Shown piece by piece: positions 11,888-21,165 of a stretch of 64,000 nucleotides of DNA. Within the stretch, counting starts at the first letter, position 1, and each line of letters begins with the position of its first letter. The position numbers and the translations under genes were made by a program. This stretch comes from Paenibacillus sacheonensis. GTDB taxonomy: Bacteria > Bacillota > Bacilli > Paenibacillales > Paenibacillaceae. Below the pieces are notes generated by a model. That model worked only from the letters and a program-made list of their open reading frames with translations, was not told the origin of the DNA and made no database searches. The DNA lies in the NCBI RefSeq assembly GCF_009909195.1, contig NZ_JAAAMU010000003.1:372001-436000 (forward strand), read 5' to 3'.

Positions 11888-12029
11888 GAAGATGTAAACC
11901 CTCCCTGATGAATTAGTTCTATTGTAACGGCTTTTGCCTGAAACAATCCTATCTGGCGCACATTAACTGTCCGATACGATCCTATCTGTCTGAAACAAAC
12001 GAACCTACCGACTTGCAAGCCTGCCCGGA

Positions 12030-12917
12030 TCAGCCTTTTACCGCGCCGACCGTCAAGCCTTTGACGAAGTACTTCTGGAAGAACGGGAAGACGAACAGGA
12101 TCGGTCCGGCCGCCATGACCGCAATGGCCATGCGGGCGGTTTCGTTCGGCATCGCCGTAATGTCGATGCTGATATTGGACGACTGCATCGACGTCGATAG
12201 GAACTGAATGTTATTCATGATCCTGTACAGCATATACTGCAGCGGGATCAGATTCTGATTATCGATGAACAGCATCGCCAGCCACCAGTCGTTCCAATAG
12301 ATGAAAGCGATGAAGAGCGCGACCGTCGCAAGCGCCGGCTTGGCCAGCGGCAGGATGATTTGATAGAAAATGCGCCATTCGCCCGCTCCGTCGATCTTGG
12401 CCGATTCGATGAGCGCCGGCGGAATGTCGGAGAGGAAGCCTTTCATCAGCAGCACATGCCACGGCATGATGATATAAGGAAGAATGAGCACGAGCAGCGA
12501 ATCGTCGATCTGCAGGTAGCGCTTGATCAAGATGTACCACGGTACGAGACCGCCGCTGAACAGCATCGTGAAGAAGACGATGAACGACAAGGAATTGGCG
12601 CCGCCGAAATCCTTGCGGGACAGCGCGTAAGCGAGCTTCGTCGTGATCAGCAGGCTGGCGACCGTTCCGATGACCGTGACGGTAATGGAGACCCCATATC
12701 CGCTCAGCAGCTGCTTCGGACTTTGCAGCAGAAAATCGTACGCGTGCGTCGTGATATGCTTCGGAATCAGCTTATAGCCGTAATTGGCGATATCCGATTC
12801 GTTCGACAGCGAGATGGACACAATGTAGAGAAACGGAATGATGCAGAAGATCGAGAAGACGGTGAACCAGGCGAGCGTAAGCCATTTTCCCCATGGCAAT
12901 TTCGATGCGGCATTCAT
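12030..12917 (-). CDS. Sugar ABC transporter permease, LplC/YtcP-like
   Basis: This permease of 295 residues is typical of the family. It has six predicted helices and the EAA loop ESAKIDGAGEWRIFYQIILP before the last two. The start is the ATG at 12917, preceded by AAGGAGGG with a 9-bp spacer; a longer open frame to 13346 overlaps the other permease and is not used. It pairs with the permease at 12941-13867 to form the membrane channel for the lipoprotein at 10349. The C-terminal KYFVKGLTVGAVKG is characteristic of the family. Confidence 0.93.
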   Translation of the reverse strand: MNAASKLPWGKWLTLAWFTVFSIFCIIPFLYIVSISLSNESDIANYGYKLIPKHITTHAYDFLLQSPKQLLSGYGVSITVTVIGTVASLLITTKLAYALSRKDFGGANSLSFIVFFTMLFSGGLVPWYILIKRYLQIDDSLLVLILPYIIMPWHVLLMKGFLSDIPPALIESAKIDGAGEWRIFYQIILPLAKPALATVALFIAFIYWNDWWLAMLFIDNQNLIPLQYMLYRIMNNIQFLSTSMQSSNISIDITAMPNETARMAIAVMAAGPILFVFPFFQKYFVKGLTVGAVKG

Positions 12918-12940
12918 TGATGCTGCCCTCCTTCTTCGGA

Positions 12941-13867
12941 TTAGAAAATCGCGTTGTCTTTGTTGAATTTGCGCACGAGGGCATTGACGCCCACGACGAG
13001 CAGGAAGCCGACCAGCGCTTGATATAAGCCGACCGCGGAGGCCATGCCGATATCGCCGGATACGCGAAGGGCGCGGAACACGTACGTATCGATGACGTCC
13101 GTCGTCTGATAAAGCGCGCCGGAATCGGCGGTCAGGAAGTAGAACATCCCGAAGTCGGAGTAGAAAATCTTGCCCACCTGCAGCAGCGTGATCAGCGTGA
13201 TCAGCGAAGTGAGCAGCGGCAGCGAAATCTTCGTCATCTGCTGCCATTTGTTCGCGCCGTCGATCGAAGCCGCTTCGTAGTAGCTCTTGTCGATGCCGAG
13301 CAGGCCGGTATAGAAGATGAGCGTGGAATAACCGATGTTCTTCCACAGGAAAGCCAAGCTAAGAATGTACGGCCAGAACTTGGACTCCAGGTACCAGTTC
13401 ACCTGGTCGAAACCGAAGTTCTCGAGCAGATGGTTAAGCACGCCGAGCTGCGGGTTGAGCAGGGCGTAGGTGACGTAGCTGACCACGACCCAAGATAAGA
13501 AATACGGGAAGAACAAGGTCGTCTGGAAGACCTTCACGGCTCTGCGGCTCAGTCCGACGAGCAAGAGCGCGAAGACGAGCGATAAGACGTTGGTAATGAT
13601 AATAAAGCTGAGATTGAGCAGGATCGTGTTTCGCGTGACTTGGAAGGCTGCATCCGATTGGAAAAAAAATTTGAAGTTTTGCAGACCGACCCATTTGCTG
13701 CCGAATAACCCGTCCGAGAAGTTGAAGTCCTTGAAGGCGACAACGACGCCGAGCATGGGCAGATAATAAAATACGATGACGAACAGCAGTCCGGGGATCG
13801 CCAAACCGATCAAGCCCTTGCTGCGTATCGCGCCTCTCCAGAAATTGTTCCACTTTGCGAAACCCAT
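12941..13867 (-). CDS. Sugar ABC transporter permease, LplB-like
   Basis: This 308-residue permease is the first gene of the LplBCA-ordered operon. It starts at an ATG with AAAGGAGACC upstream. Six helices are visible, and the EAA motif EAASIDGANKWQQMTKISLP contacts the shared ATPase. The spacing to the next permease is 23 bp. The membrane AraC regulator encoded at 14055-16421 lies just upstream in the same orientation and is its likely controller. Confidence 0.93.
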   Translation of the reverse strand: MGFAKWNNFWRGAIRSKGLIGLAIPGLLFVIVFYYLPMLGVVVAFKDFNFSDGLFGSKWVGLQNFKFFFQSDAAFQVTRNTILLNLSFIIITNVLSLVFALLLVGLSRRAVKVFQTTLFFPYFLSWVVVSYVTYALLNPQLGVLNHLLENFGFDQVNWYLESKFWPYILSLAFLWKNIGYSTLIFYTGLLGIDKSYYEAASIDGANKWQQMTKISLPLLTSLITLITLLQVGKIFYSDFGMFYFLTADSGALYQTTDVIDTYVFRALRVSGDIGMASAVGLYQALVGFLLVVGVNALVRKFNKDNAIF

Positions 13868-13978
13868 CGTTCGGTCTCCTTTGCCTGTTAGTGTTTGTCC
13901 GCTGCTATGCCTTTATGTTAGGCGCCCCGGCCAGCGGGTTCTAGTGCAATTACGGCCGCGCACTTCCGATTCCACTGT

Positions 13979-14025
13979 AAAAAAGGGCGCCCGCTGTACT
14001 TTGCTAGAAAGTACAGCGGGCGCCC
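13979..14025 (-). terminator. Strong terminator of the membrane AraC regulator gene
   Basis: A perfect 18-bp stem (13985-14002 with 14008-14025) with a 5-base loop is followed on the minus strand by TTTTTT (13984-13979). It lies 30 bp after the regulator stop and separates it from the transporter operon. Confidence 0.88.
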
Positions 14026-14054
14026 CGGTCCGAGAAAGCTGGGAAAACCGCTAT

Positions 14055-16421
14055 TTACGGCCGCGTATGGCCTTGGATTTGTTTGACACTCTTGCTCTGG
14101 ACATACTCTTTCGGCGTCGCTCCGAATTTCTTCTTGAACAGCTTGTAGAAGTAGCTTTCGTTCTCGATGCCGATCTTGAGGAGAATTTCCTTGATGCTGA
14201 GCGACGTGCTCTCCAGCCATTCGACGGCCTTGTTCAGGCGCAGTTCGTTCAAGTAGTCCGCGACCGACATATTCATTCGGGTGCTGAACAGCTTGCTGAC
14301 GGACTTCGAGGACAGGTTCAGCTTGTCGGCAATCAAGGCGAGGCACAGCGCCGGATTCGCGTAATCCACCTCGATCAGCTCTTTGACGGCGTCGACGAGA
14401 ATCGCCTGCTTCTCGTTCTCGATGTTTTCCGTCTTGGAGAATATGTCGCGGATGAGCAATGTCATGTCGTCCTTCAGCTCCTGCAGCGTCTCCGCCTCGA
14501 AGAGCCGGCTCGTCAACAAGTTGAAATTCACGCGCACGGGCTCCAACTTGCTGCGGCTCAGTCCGTCGACGGTCGACTTGAGCGTATTGATCAAGCTCAT
14601 GACCGACAGCAGCGCATTATTGTAGCTTAACGCTTGAATCTCGCCGAAGAGCCGCTCCAGCGCTTCCTCCGCCGCCGTCGGGCTCCCGCTTCGGAGGGCC
14701 TCGACGAGCTTCTTCTCGAGCGCGGCGGAATAACCCATATGGACGTTCTCCTCGTGGCTTCGGATCGCCTCTCCCGTCAGAATGGAAGACTTGCCGTACA
14801 GCAATCGGTAAGCCATCTGGTTTAGCGCTTCGAAATGACGCTCGGACAATTCGGCATATTCGGCAGTCGGACCGCTGATCGAGACCGAGATGGAGATATG
14901 GTAATAGGCCTGAATGTAATGCTGCGCTTGCTTCCAGCCTTCGATCAGCTCCGAGGAATCGTTCGCGTTCATGATGAAGGACAAATAGTCGTTCTTCATC
15001 TCGACCGTCTCGCATGGATAGCCGATGCATTCGGAGGCGATGTTCGTGATGCCGAAGCTGCACAAGGCTTGATCGAATAGGCTGAACTTCTGCTGGAACA
15101 GCGCGTAATCGTCGATCTTGACGACGCAGACGATCAACGGCTCGCTCGGATTCAGCCGCACGGCATAGCTTTCGAGCGCCTGGTCGAATTCATTGCCGCT
15201 GACCGACGGGCTGTCGACGAGGAGCCTGCGGAGGAAGAAGGCTTTGAGCGCCTCGTTCTCCGAGCTGCGCTTGAGCCGGTATTCTTGGATCCGTTCAAAG
15301 GAATGCTGGAACGTCTGATTCAGATACGAGAATTCGTCCTCCCCTTGGCCGGAGTACGGCTGGTCGGCTTGGGAGACCTGATTCACGAGCTTGCGGATCG
15401 GACGGTAAATGGTGCGCGACAGCAGAACGGTGATCAGGAACGCGATCAGCAGGAAAGCTGCGGTGAGCAGGACGAACGTCGTCTTCAATCGCTCGACCTT
15501 CTGGAATACTTCGTCGTACAGCTGCGCTTTCACGAGCGTCCAGTTCATTTTCTCGACGTTCGTGAACGTGACGAGGTACTTCTTGCCGTCCACCTTCGCG
15601 ATGTAGTAGCCGGTGTCCTTCGCCGCTCCTTCCGGCTGCTTGGCATTGTAATCCTCGTAGGCGGTTCGCAGCTTGGCGAGAAACGGATCCGGGTTATCGA
15701 GATCCTCGCCGAGGATGCCGCGTTTCTCGTCGAGGATCATGACCTTGTCCTGCTTCTCTTTGTCGATGGCATTGATGTTCGCGATGTTCTCCAGCAGCCA
15801 CGTCGTATTGGCATTGAAGATCAGCGCCCCGGCCGGCGTGTCGCCCTGGTCCTTGAATTCGTACATGAAGTAGCTGACGACGTTCTCCGTGTGCTTCTTG
15901 TCGCCGGACATATAATCGATTCGCCGCGGCACGGGCTTTAGGATCGGCAGTTCACCGCCGGACTGGAAGAGCGTCTCCAGGCTGGCGTCCTTGAACATCA
16001 GCTCGTCGAGCGTCGTGTAGTAGCTCTTGGACGCGCTGTTGTAAATATAGACGGAACGAATGAACGGATTCGTATTGACGATGCTGGACCGAAGGGTGTT
16101 AATCGATTTATAGATATCGGCGAACTCCACGTCCTTGTTGTACATGATGGCCCGCACGTCGGGGTTATTATAGATGGAGAACACGGAATTCAATATCATG
16201 TCGTCCATGGAATCGATATTGTATTTGACCTGCATCAGTATTTTCTTGTTCGCCTGATATTCGTTGCCGAGCACGGCCTGTCCGGAATTGTAGTAGGCAA
16301 TAATGCCGAATAACGTCAACGGAAGCAGCATGGCAAGCGAGATCCATTTATACATGTCGCGCAAAAATTTGCGCTGCTTGCTGGGCCGCGGCGCGGGCTG
16401 TATGCGTTGCAATAACTTCAT
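14055..16421 (-). CDS. Membrane-bound AraC-family transcriptional regulator with extracellular sensor
   Basis: This 788-residue one-component regulator has two membrane helices (about 26-44 and about 290-315) flanking an extracellular sensor region of Cache type. A cytoplasmic linker and a C-terminal double helix-turn-helix AraC domain (last 100 residues, with AVEWLESTSLSIKEILLKIG and SYFYKLFKKKFGATPKEY) follow. ATG 16421 is preferred because AAGGTG lies 9 bp upstream. Proteins of this design control adjacent Lpl-type sugar transporters, which fits the operon at 10349-13867. The ligand is unknown. Confidence 0.92.
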   Translation of the reverse strand: MKLLQRIQPAPRPSKQRKFLRDMYKWISLAMLLPLTLFGIIAYYNSGQAVLGNEYQANKKILMQVKYNIDSMDDMILNSVFSIYNNPDVRAIMYNKDVEFADIYKSINTLRSSIVNTNPFIRSVYIYNSASKSYYTTLDELMFKDASLETLFQSGGELPILKPVPRRIDYMSGDKKHTENVVSYFMYEFKDQGDTPAGALIFNANTTWLLENIANINAIDKEKQDKVMILDEKRGILGEDLDNPDPFLAKLRTAYEDYNAKQPEGAAKDTGYYIAKVDGKKYLVTFTNVEKMNWTLVKAQLYDEVFQKVERLKTTFVLLTAAFLLIAFLITVLLSRTIYRPIRKLVNQVSQADQPYSGQGEDEFSYLNQTFQHSFERIQEYRLKRSSENEALKAFFLRRLLVDSPSVSGNEFDQALESYAVRLNPSEPLIVCVVKIDDYALFQQKFSLFDQALCSFGITNIASECIGYPCETVEMKNDYLSFIMNANDSSELIEGWKQAQHYIQAYYHISISVSISGPTAEYAELSERHFEALNQMAYRLLYGKSSILTGEAIRSHEENVHMGYSAALEKKLVEALRSGSPTAAEEALERLFGEIQALSYNNALLSVMSLINTLKSTVDGLSRSKLEPVRVNFNLLTSRLFEAETLQELKDDMTLLIRDIFSKTENIENEKQAILVDAVKELIEVDYANPALCLALIADKLNLSSKSVSKLFSTRMNMSVADYLNELRLNKAVEWLESTSLSIKEILLKIGIENESYFYKLFKKKFGATPKEYVQSKSVKQIQGHTRP

Positions 16422-16456
16422 GCTGATCATCACCTTCTGAAAATTTGGATTTGTCT

Positions 16457-16462
16457 ATTATA
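16457..16462 (-). promoter_or_regulatory. Candidate -10 box of the membrane AraC regulator
   Basis: The minus strand reads TATAAT here, with TTGAAT about 15 bp further upstream, a short spacer. It lies about 36 bp before the start codon. Confidence 0.35.
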
Positions 16463-16677
16463 TGACATAATGCGGGGATTCAACTATTCATTATGTAGAA
16501 AAATGTCGAACAAACGAGCGGTTCGCGAGTCGGGGCGAAGATGCGAACGCTGCCGGACGGCCACTTTCAGGCGTAAATTCATAATTGTCACCTCCGTTAC
16601 CCTGTGCTATGGTTGCTAGGACGCAATAAATCGGAACGTCAAACCAGCACAAGGCTTCGCGAAAGGTGGTTGGAAGG

Positions 16678-17898
16678 TTGGCAACGGCTACGGCACGTAC
16701 GGCCGTATTGCGGACAGGAACGGTGTACGCCATCTTGTTCGCGATCAGCTCCGTACATCTATTGAACGACACGATGCAGGCGGTCGTTACGGCTTTGTTT
16801 CCCGTGTTCAAGGATTCGCTTCATCTCAGCTACGGACAGATGGGGTGGATCGCTTTCACCCTCAACATGACGTCCTCCGTCATGCAGCCGGTCGTCGGTT
16901 ACTTTTCCGACAAGCGTCCGATGCCGTGGATGCTGCCCATCGGCATGGGGCTCAGCCTGCTCGGCATGGCGGGGCTCGCGTTTGCGCCCAGCTTCATGTT
17001 CGTCCTGCTGTCCGTCGTGTTCGTCGGTCTTGGCTCCGCGATCTTCCATCCGGAAGGCTCGCGTGTCGTTTTCTTCGCGGCCGGCGGCCGCCGCGGACTC
17101 GCGCAGTCCATCTATCAGGTCGGCGGCAATACGGGCAGCTCGCTGGCGCCGCTGATGACGATCTTTATTTTCCTCCCGCTCGGTCAGCCGGGCGCGATCT
17201 GGGGAACGTTATTGGCCGCGGCCGCGATCGCGGTGCTGCTGCGCGTGGTCCCGTGGTATCGGACGCAGCTGAACGAGCACGGCAAGCCGCTCAAGAAGGG
17301 CAAAGCTTCCGGCGCTAGCGCTGGCGTGCCCCTCACGCGGAGAACTATCGCATTCGCGATGACGCTGCTCGTCCTGATCGTCTTCGCGAGATCGTGGTAC
17401 ATGAGCGGAATCTCGAATTTCTACAACTTCTTCGCGGAGGAGAAGTACGGGTTGTCCGTACGGGCGGCGCAGGTGCCGATCTTCCTGTTCATGGCGGCCG
17501 GCGTCGTGGGGACGTTCCTCGGCGGCGTGCTCGCGGACCGTTTCGGACGAAAGCGGATGATCGTGTTCTCCATCGGCGGCGCGGCGCCGTTCGCGCTGCT
17601 GCTGCCGCATGTATCGCTCGGCTGGGTATATCCCGTCAGCTTCGTGCTCGGCCTCATTATCATGTCGGGCTTCTCCGTCAGCGTCGTCTACGCGCAGGAG
17701 CTGATTCCGAACAAGGTGGGCATGGCATCGGGACTCATCACGGGCTTCGCCTTCGGGATGGGCGCGCTCGGCGCCATCGTGCTCGGCCATCTGGCCGAAG
17801 CGTGGGGACTGACGAAAGTGATGAACTACTCCAGCTTTCTGTCGCTGCTCGGGCTGCTGGCCATTCTGCTTCCGCCGGATCGGCGGGAGACGGCATAG
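16678..17898 (+). CDS. fsr: MFS efflux transporter, fosmidomycin-resistance (Fsr) type
   Basis: This transporter of about 406 residues with 12 predicted helices closely follows the Fsr family. Signature segments include SSVHLLNDTMQAVVTALFPV, VGYFSDKRP, IFHPEGSRVVF and YQVGGNTGSSLAPL. Members export fosmidomycin and possibly other small compounds by proton antiport. The start is uncertain: TTG 16678 has GAAAGGTGG 8 bp upstream, while GTG 16666 would overlap that site. It is divergent from the AraC regulator and has its own terminator, so it is probably a single-gene unit. The gene symbol is by family only. Confidence 0.88.
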   Translation: MATATARTAVLRTGTVYAILFAISSVHLLNDTMQAVVTALFPVFKDSLHLSYGQMGWIAFTLNMTSSVMQPVVGYFSDKRPMPWMLPIGMGLSLLGMAGLAFAPSFMFVLLSVVFVGLGSAIFHPEGSRVVFFAAGGRRGLAQSIYQVGGNTGSSLAPLMTIFIFLPLGQPGAIWGTLLAAAAIAVLLRVVPWYRTQLNEHGKPLKKGKASGASAGVPLTRRTIAFAMTLLVLIVFARSWYMSGISNFYNFFAEEKYGLSVRAAQVPIFLFMAAGVVGTFLGGVLADRFGRKRMIVFSIGGAAPFALLLPHVSLGWVYPVSFVLGLIIMSGFSVSVVYAQELIPNKVGMASGLITGFAFGMGALGAIVLGHLAEAWGLTKVMNYSSFLSLLGLLAILLPPDRRETA

Positions 17899-17963
17899 GC
17901 TTACCGTGCGGGCAGGTGCCTGGTTTATGTGATTGGATGAATGAATGGATGGATGAATGAGGA

Positions 17964-18003
17964 GACCTTGAATTCCGCCGGCGGCGGGATCGAGGTCTTT
18001 TTT
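17964..18003 (+). terminator. Terminator of the Fsr-type transporter gene
   Basis: GACCTTGA at 17964-17971 pairs with TCGAGGTC at 17990-17997, with a GC-rich inner stem, followed by TTTTTT. Just before it, 17936-17960 holds a short GAAT/GGAT tetranucleotide run. Confidence 0.8.
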
Positions 18004-18174
18004 GCGGGTTTGACGATATGGTAAGATTTAGCTAACGCCCGGCGTTCAATGTGGGGAGGCTTGTCGTTAAGGGTGTCGGCGTTGCGGAGGTGACGATTTC
18101 TGATTTATATAAAAATAGTTGGAGAAGAAAGTGAGGATTTAATGGAGGAAGTAGAATAAAAGGAGGCAGCAACG

Positions 18175-18393
18175 CTGAAAAAACTAGTCTTCGTCATGTT
18201 CATAGGCATCCTGCTCTTTCTAAGCGGAACGCTGCTAGGCGCGCGTTATTACTTTGTTCAAATCGCGGATCATGATCAATTTTATAGCGACCCCAGCCCT
18301 GTGCCGCTGTTCATCTACACCTTCATCTCAGGAGTAGGTCTTATGGCAGCTGCAGCTTCATTCCTTGTCTACATCATGCGATTGAGGAAATAA
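18175..18393 (+). CDS. Small two-helix membrane protein, probable CTG start
   Basis: Seventy-two residues with two hydrophobic helices (about 3-24 and 46-66) and a basic end (MRLRK). I do not recognise the family. The first in-frame ATG (18196) has no ribosome binding site. A perfect AAAGGAGG at 18159-18166 lies 8 bp before an in-frame CTG at 18175, which would give the ordinary N-terminus M-KKLVFVMFIGILL. CTG initiation is therefore the best reading. It could sit in the membrane as an accessory, but no neighbour suggests a role. Confidence 0.65.
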   Translation: MKKLVFVMFIGILLFLSGTLLGARYYFVQIADHDQFYSDPSPVPLFIYTFISGVGLMAAAASFLVYIMRLRK

Positions 18394-18445
18394 TCATCTA
18401 ACGCTGGCCGTCTACGTTAACCGACGACATCATTCAATGCACCTT

Positions 18446-18469
18446 GGAGCAGCTGCCGCGGCTTGCTCC
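18446..18469 (+). terminator. Weak hairpin after the small membrane protein
   Basis: GGAGCAGC pairs imperfectly with GCTTGCTCC and is followed by TGTTTGT. It is a possible terminator only. Confidence 0.3.
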
Positions 18470-18523
18470 TGTTTGTCATGAGGCAGGCAGCCTTGGAGGT
18501 CAGTCGTAAAATCCGCATCATGT

Positions 18524-18529
18524 TATAAT
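18524..18529 (+). promoter_or_regulatory. Consensus -10 box of the regulator-exporter operon
   Basis: A perfect TATAAT lies 43 bp before the preferred response regulator start; the -35 region is poor. The ATG inside this box (18528) is in frame with the regulator but would lie upstream of the transcript start, which argues against it as the start codon. Confidence 0.5.
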
Positions 18530-18566
18530 GGCACTAACGAAACAAACAGGACAGGGGATGCGCGAG

Positions 18567-19262
18567 ATGACGGAGCGTTACCATATACTCGTCGTCGAAG
18601 ATGACGACGATATCAACCGCCTGCTGTGCAGCGTGCTGCGCACGGCCGGCTATGCGCCCCAGCCGGCGTATTCGGGCACGGAGGCGCAGCTCTATCTGGC
18701 CCAACGGGAATGGGCGATGGTGCTCCTCGACTTGATGCTGCCGGGCAAGCGCGGCGAGGAGCTGCTCGAGGAAATCAGCGGACGGTACGGATTCCCCGTC
18801 ATCGTCATCACCGCGCAAGGCGAGCGCGAACCTAAGATCGCGGCGCTCAAGACGGGCGCGGACGACTATATCACCAAGCCGTTCGACCTCGAAGAGGTGT
18901 CCGCACGCATTGATTCCGTGCTCAGGCGCTATCGCAGGCTGCCGCAGGCGCAGAGTCCCAAGCTGCTGCTTCACAAGGATCTCGCGCTCGATCCCGAGGC
19001 GAAGACCGCGGTCGCCGGGGATGCCGAGCTTGCGCTGACGGCGCGCGAGTACGAGATTCTGGCCTTGCTGATGGCTTCGCCGAAGAAGCTGTTCACGAAG
19101 GCGAACCTGTTCGAGAGCGTGTGGGGCGAGGAGTTTCCCGGCGGCGGGGAGAACGTCGTCAACGTGCACATGAGCAATTTGAGGAACAAGCTGGCGAAGG
19201 CCAACCCGCAGGAAGAATACATCGAGACGATCTGGGGCATGGGGTACCGGATCAAAACTTAA
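18567..19262 (+). CDS. OmpR-family response regulator
   Basis: This protein of about 231 residues has an N-terminal receiver domain (VVEDDDDINRLL, phosphoacceptor Asp in LLDLMLPG, Lys in ITKPFD) and a C-terminal winged helix of the OmpR/PhoB type (LTAREYEILALL, EYIETIWGMGYRIKT). ATG 18567 has AGGGG at a suitable distance; ATG 18558 is the alternative. It opens a four-gene set with an ABC exporter and a histidine kinase encoded downstream. Such sets in Firmicutes sense and resist lantibiotics or bacitracin-like peptides. Confidence 0.93.
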   Translation: MTERYHILVVEDDDDINRLLCSVLRTAGYAPQPAYSGTEAQLYLAQREWAMVLLDLMLPGKRGEELLEEISGRYGFPVIVITAQGEREPKIAALKTGADDYITKPFDLEEVSARIDSVLRRYRRLPQAQSPKLLLHKDLALDPEAKTAVAGDAELALTAREYEILALLMASPKKLFTKANLFESVWGEEFPGGGENVVNVHMSNLRNKLAKANPQEEYIETIWGMGYRIKT

Positions 19263-19342
19263 GCCTTTCTTATGAATTGTCTTTACGGAGTCTTATGAGT
19301 CAGCCTCTACACTGAATATAGGAACAGGAGGCTGAACCGCCA

Positions 19343-20266
19343 ATGAACGAATACGTGCTGCGCACGCAACAATTGACCAAACGGTACAAAACCCAATCGG
19401 CGCTCGATCGCGTGGACATGACGGTCCGCAAGGGAACGATCTACGGCTTTATCGGGCAAAACGGGGCAGGCAAGTCGACGCTGATGAAGCTGGTGACGGG
19501 GCTCGCGTTCCCGACGTCCGGCTCGATCGAGCTGTTCGGGGCCACCGGAGGCGCGGAGCTTAATCTGGCGCGCAAGCGGATGGGCGTGGCGATCGAGAAT
19601 CCGGCGCTCTATCCGCAGCTCACCGCCGCGGAAAATCTCGAGGCGCATCGGCTTCAGCAGGGCATACCCGGCAAGGAAAGCTTGAAACGAACCTTGGACC
19701 TGATCGGCCTCTCGGGGACGGGCAGGAAGAAAACGAAGAATTTCTCCCTCGGCATGAAGCAGCGCCTGGCACTCGGCGTCGCGCTGCTCGGGGAGCCGGA
19801 ATTTCTCATCCTCGACGAACCGACGAACGGACTCGACCCGATGGGGGTCGTCGAGATGCGCGAGCTGCTGACGAGGCTCAACCGGGAGATGGGTATTACC
19901 ATCCTCATCTCCAGTCATATTCTAAGCGAGCTCCATCTGCTCGCCACGCACTACGGCATCATTCACAAAGGAAAGCTGCTGGAGGAGCTGACGAGCCGGG
20001 AGCTGCAGGAACGATGCAGGCAGTTTATCCACATCAAGGTGAACGTGCCCGAACGGGCCGCCGCCGTGCTCGAGCGGGAGCTGGCGACGACGGAGTTCGA
20101 AGTAACGGCGGACGGCGTCATACGGCTCTACGCGCATCTGGACCGTCCGGCTGACGTGTCCTCGGCGCTGGTCGCCGGCGGGCTGGCGCTGGAGCAGTTC
20201 ATGCCGATGGGCGAGGATCTGGAGAGCTACTTCGCCTCCCGGATCGGGGGTGGCGAGCATGCTTAA
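19343..20266 (+). CDS. ABC exporter ATP-binding protein, BcrA-like
   Basis: This 307-residue ATPase has Walker A GQNGAGKST (38-46), a signature region FSLGMKQRLALG and Walker B FLILDEPTNGLDP. A C-terminal extension of about 80 residues is typical of the BcrA/LanF subfamily of peptide-resistance exporters. ACAGGAGG lies upstream of the ATG. The stop overlaps the permease start by 8 bp. The regulator upstream and the kinase downstream suggest inducible self-protection against an antimicrobial peptide. Confidence 0.92.
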   Translation: MNEYVLRTQQLTKRYKTQSALDRVDMTVRKGTIYGFIGQNGAGKSTLMKLVTGLAFPTSGSIELFGATGGAELNLARKRMGVAIENPALYPQLTAAENLEAHRLQQGIPGKESLKRTLDLIGLSGTGRKKTKNFSLGMKQRLALGVALLGEPEFLILDEPTNGLDPMGVVEMRELLTRLNREMGITILISSHILSELHLLATHYGIIHKGKLLEELTSRELQERCRQFIHIKVNVPERAAAVLERELATTEFEVTADGVIRLYAHLDRPADVSSALVAGGLALEQFMPMGEDLESYFASRIGGGEHA

Positions 20267-21029
20267 TTTGCTGCGCTCCGAGTGGTACAAATTATGCCGC
20301 AACCGTTCGTTCTGGCTGCTGCTGTCGCTGCTGTTCGCGTCCGCCGTCATTTACGTGCTGCTGAATTACTACGACGATCCGAATGACGGCGGGGCGTTAA
20401 CCGGCATGTCAGGGCTGGACTTGTTCGCCTCTTCGATGGGCGCCAATAACTATATCATCAAGATCGGGCTGAGCGTCCTGGCCGGATTCTTCCTATCGAG
20501 CGAATACAGCACGGGCACGATCAAGCGCGCGGTCGCATCCGGCTACAGCCGCAGCAAGTTCATCACGGCCAAACTGCTTGTTTTTATTGTCGGCGCCATG
20601 CTGACGGCACTCGTGTTCCCGCTCGTGAATATCCTGCTGGGTTCCGTGCTGTTCGGCAGGGGCGACCTCTCGGGAGGCATATCCGAGACGGGTTTTATCG
20701 TGAGATCCTTCGTCTTAACGCTCTCGCTTGCCGCAGCCTTCGCCGCGGTGACCGGCGCGATTGCGACGTTCTTGACGGACAGCGGCAAGACGATCGGAAC
20801 CGTGTTCGTGCTCTACTTTTTTGCGGACGGCCTGTATGCCATGACCGGCAAGTTCCTGCCGTTCGTCAACACGCTTTACGACTATTCCATCTTTAACCTG
20901 ATCACTCATTATGCCGATCCGGATATGAGCGGCTCCGACTTCGCGCAATCCGTGTCGATCTCGCTGCTCGTCGCCATCGCGTTCGTAGGGATCGGGATCG
21001 CCGTTTTCAGGCGCAAGGAGATCAAATAG
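20259..21029 (+). CDS. ABC-2 type exporter permease, BcrB-like
   Basis: This permease of about 256 residues has six predicted helices, starting with NLLRSEWYKLCRNRSFWLLL, and belongs to the ABC-2 group that works with BcrA/LanF ATPases. ATG 20259 lies 6 bp after GGGGGTGG; GTG 20250 is the alternative start. Its last codons, GAG ATC AAA TAG, form the first unit of the 12-bp tandem repeat that follows. The protein ends with a charged cytoplasmic tail. Confidence 0.88.
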   Translation: MLNLLRSEWYKLCRNRSFWLLLSLLFASAVIYVLLNYYDDPNDGGALTGMSGLDLFASSMGANNYIIKIGLSVLAGFFLSSEYSTGTIKRAVASGYSRSKFITAKLLVFIVGAMLTALVFPLVNILLGSVLFGRGDLSGGISETGFIVRSFVLTLSLAAAFAAVTGAIATFLTDSGKTIGTVFVLYFFADGLYAMTGKFLPFVNTLYDYSIFNLITHYADPDMSGSDFAQSVSISLLVAIAFVGIGIAVFRRKEIK

Positions 21030-21147
21030 GAAATCACATAGGAGATCAAATAGGAGATCAAATAGGAGATCAAATAGGAGATCAAATAGGAAATCAAATA
21101 GGAAATCAACTAAGGGACCATATAAGAAATCAAATTACGAATCAAAT
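21016..21147 (+). repeat. 12-bp tandem repeat, AGGAGATCAAAT, about eleven units
   Basis: The array begins inside the last codons of the permease gene and runs to the kinase ribosome binding site, with units decaying towards the right. Each early unit contains AGGAG and, at its junction, TAG in the permease frame. The 12-bp period keeps the stop in frame in nearly every early unit. Confidence 0.9.
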
Positions 21148-21165
21148 AAGAAGGAGGGACAGCAC

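Noticed and set aside
12918..13346. N-terminal extension of the LplC-like permease frame
   Set aside because: It overlaps the other permease gene out of frame and is Arg-rich without homology; ATG 12917 has a perfect ribosome binding site.
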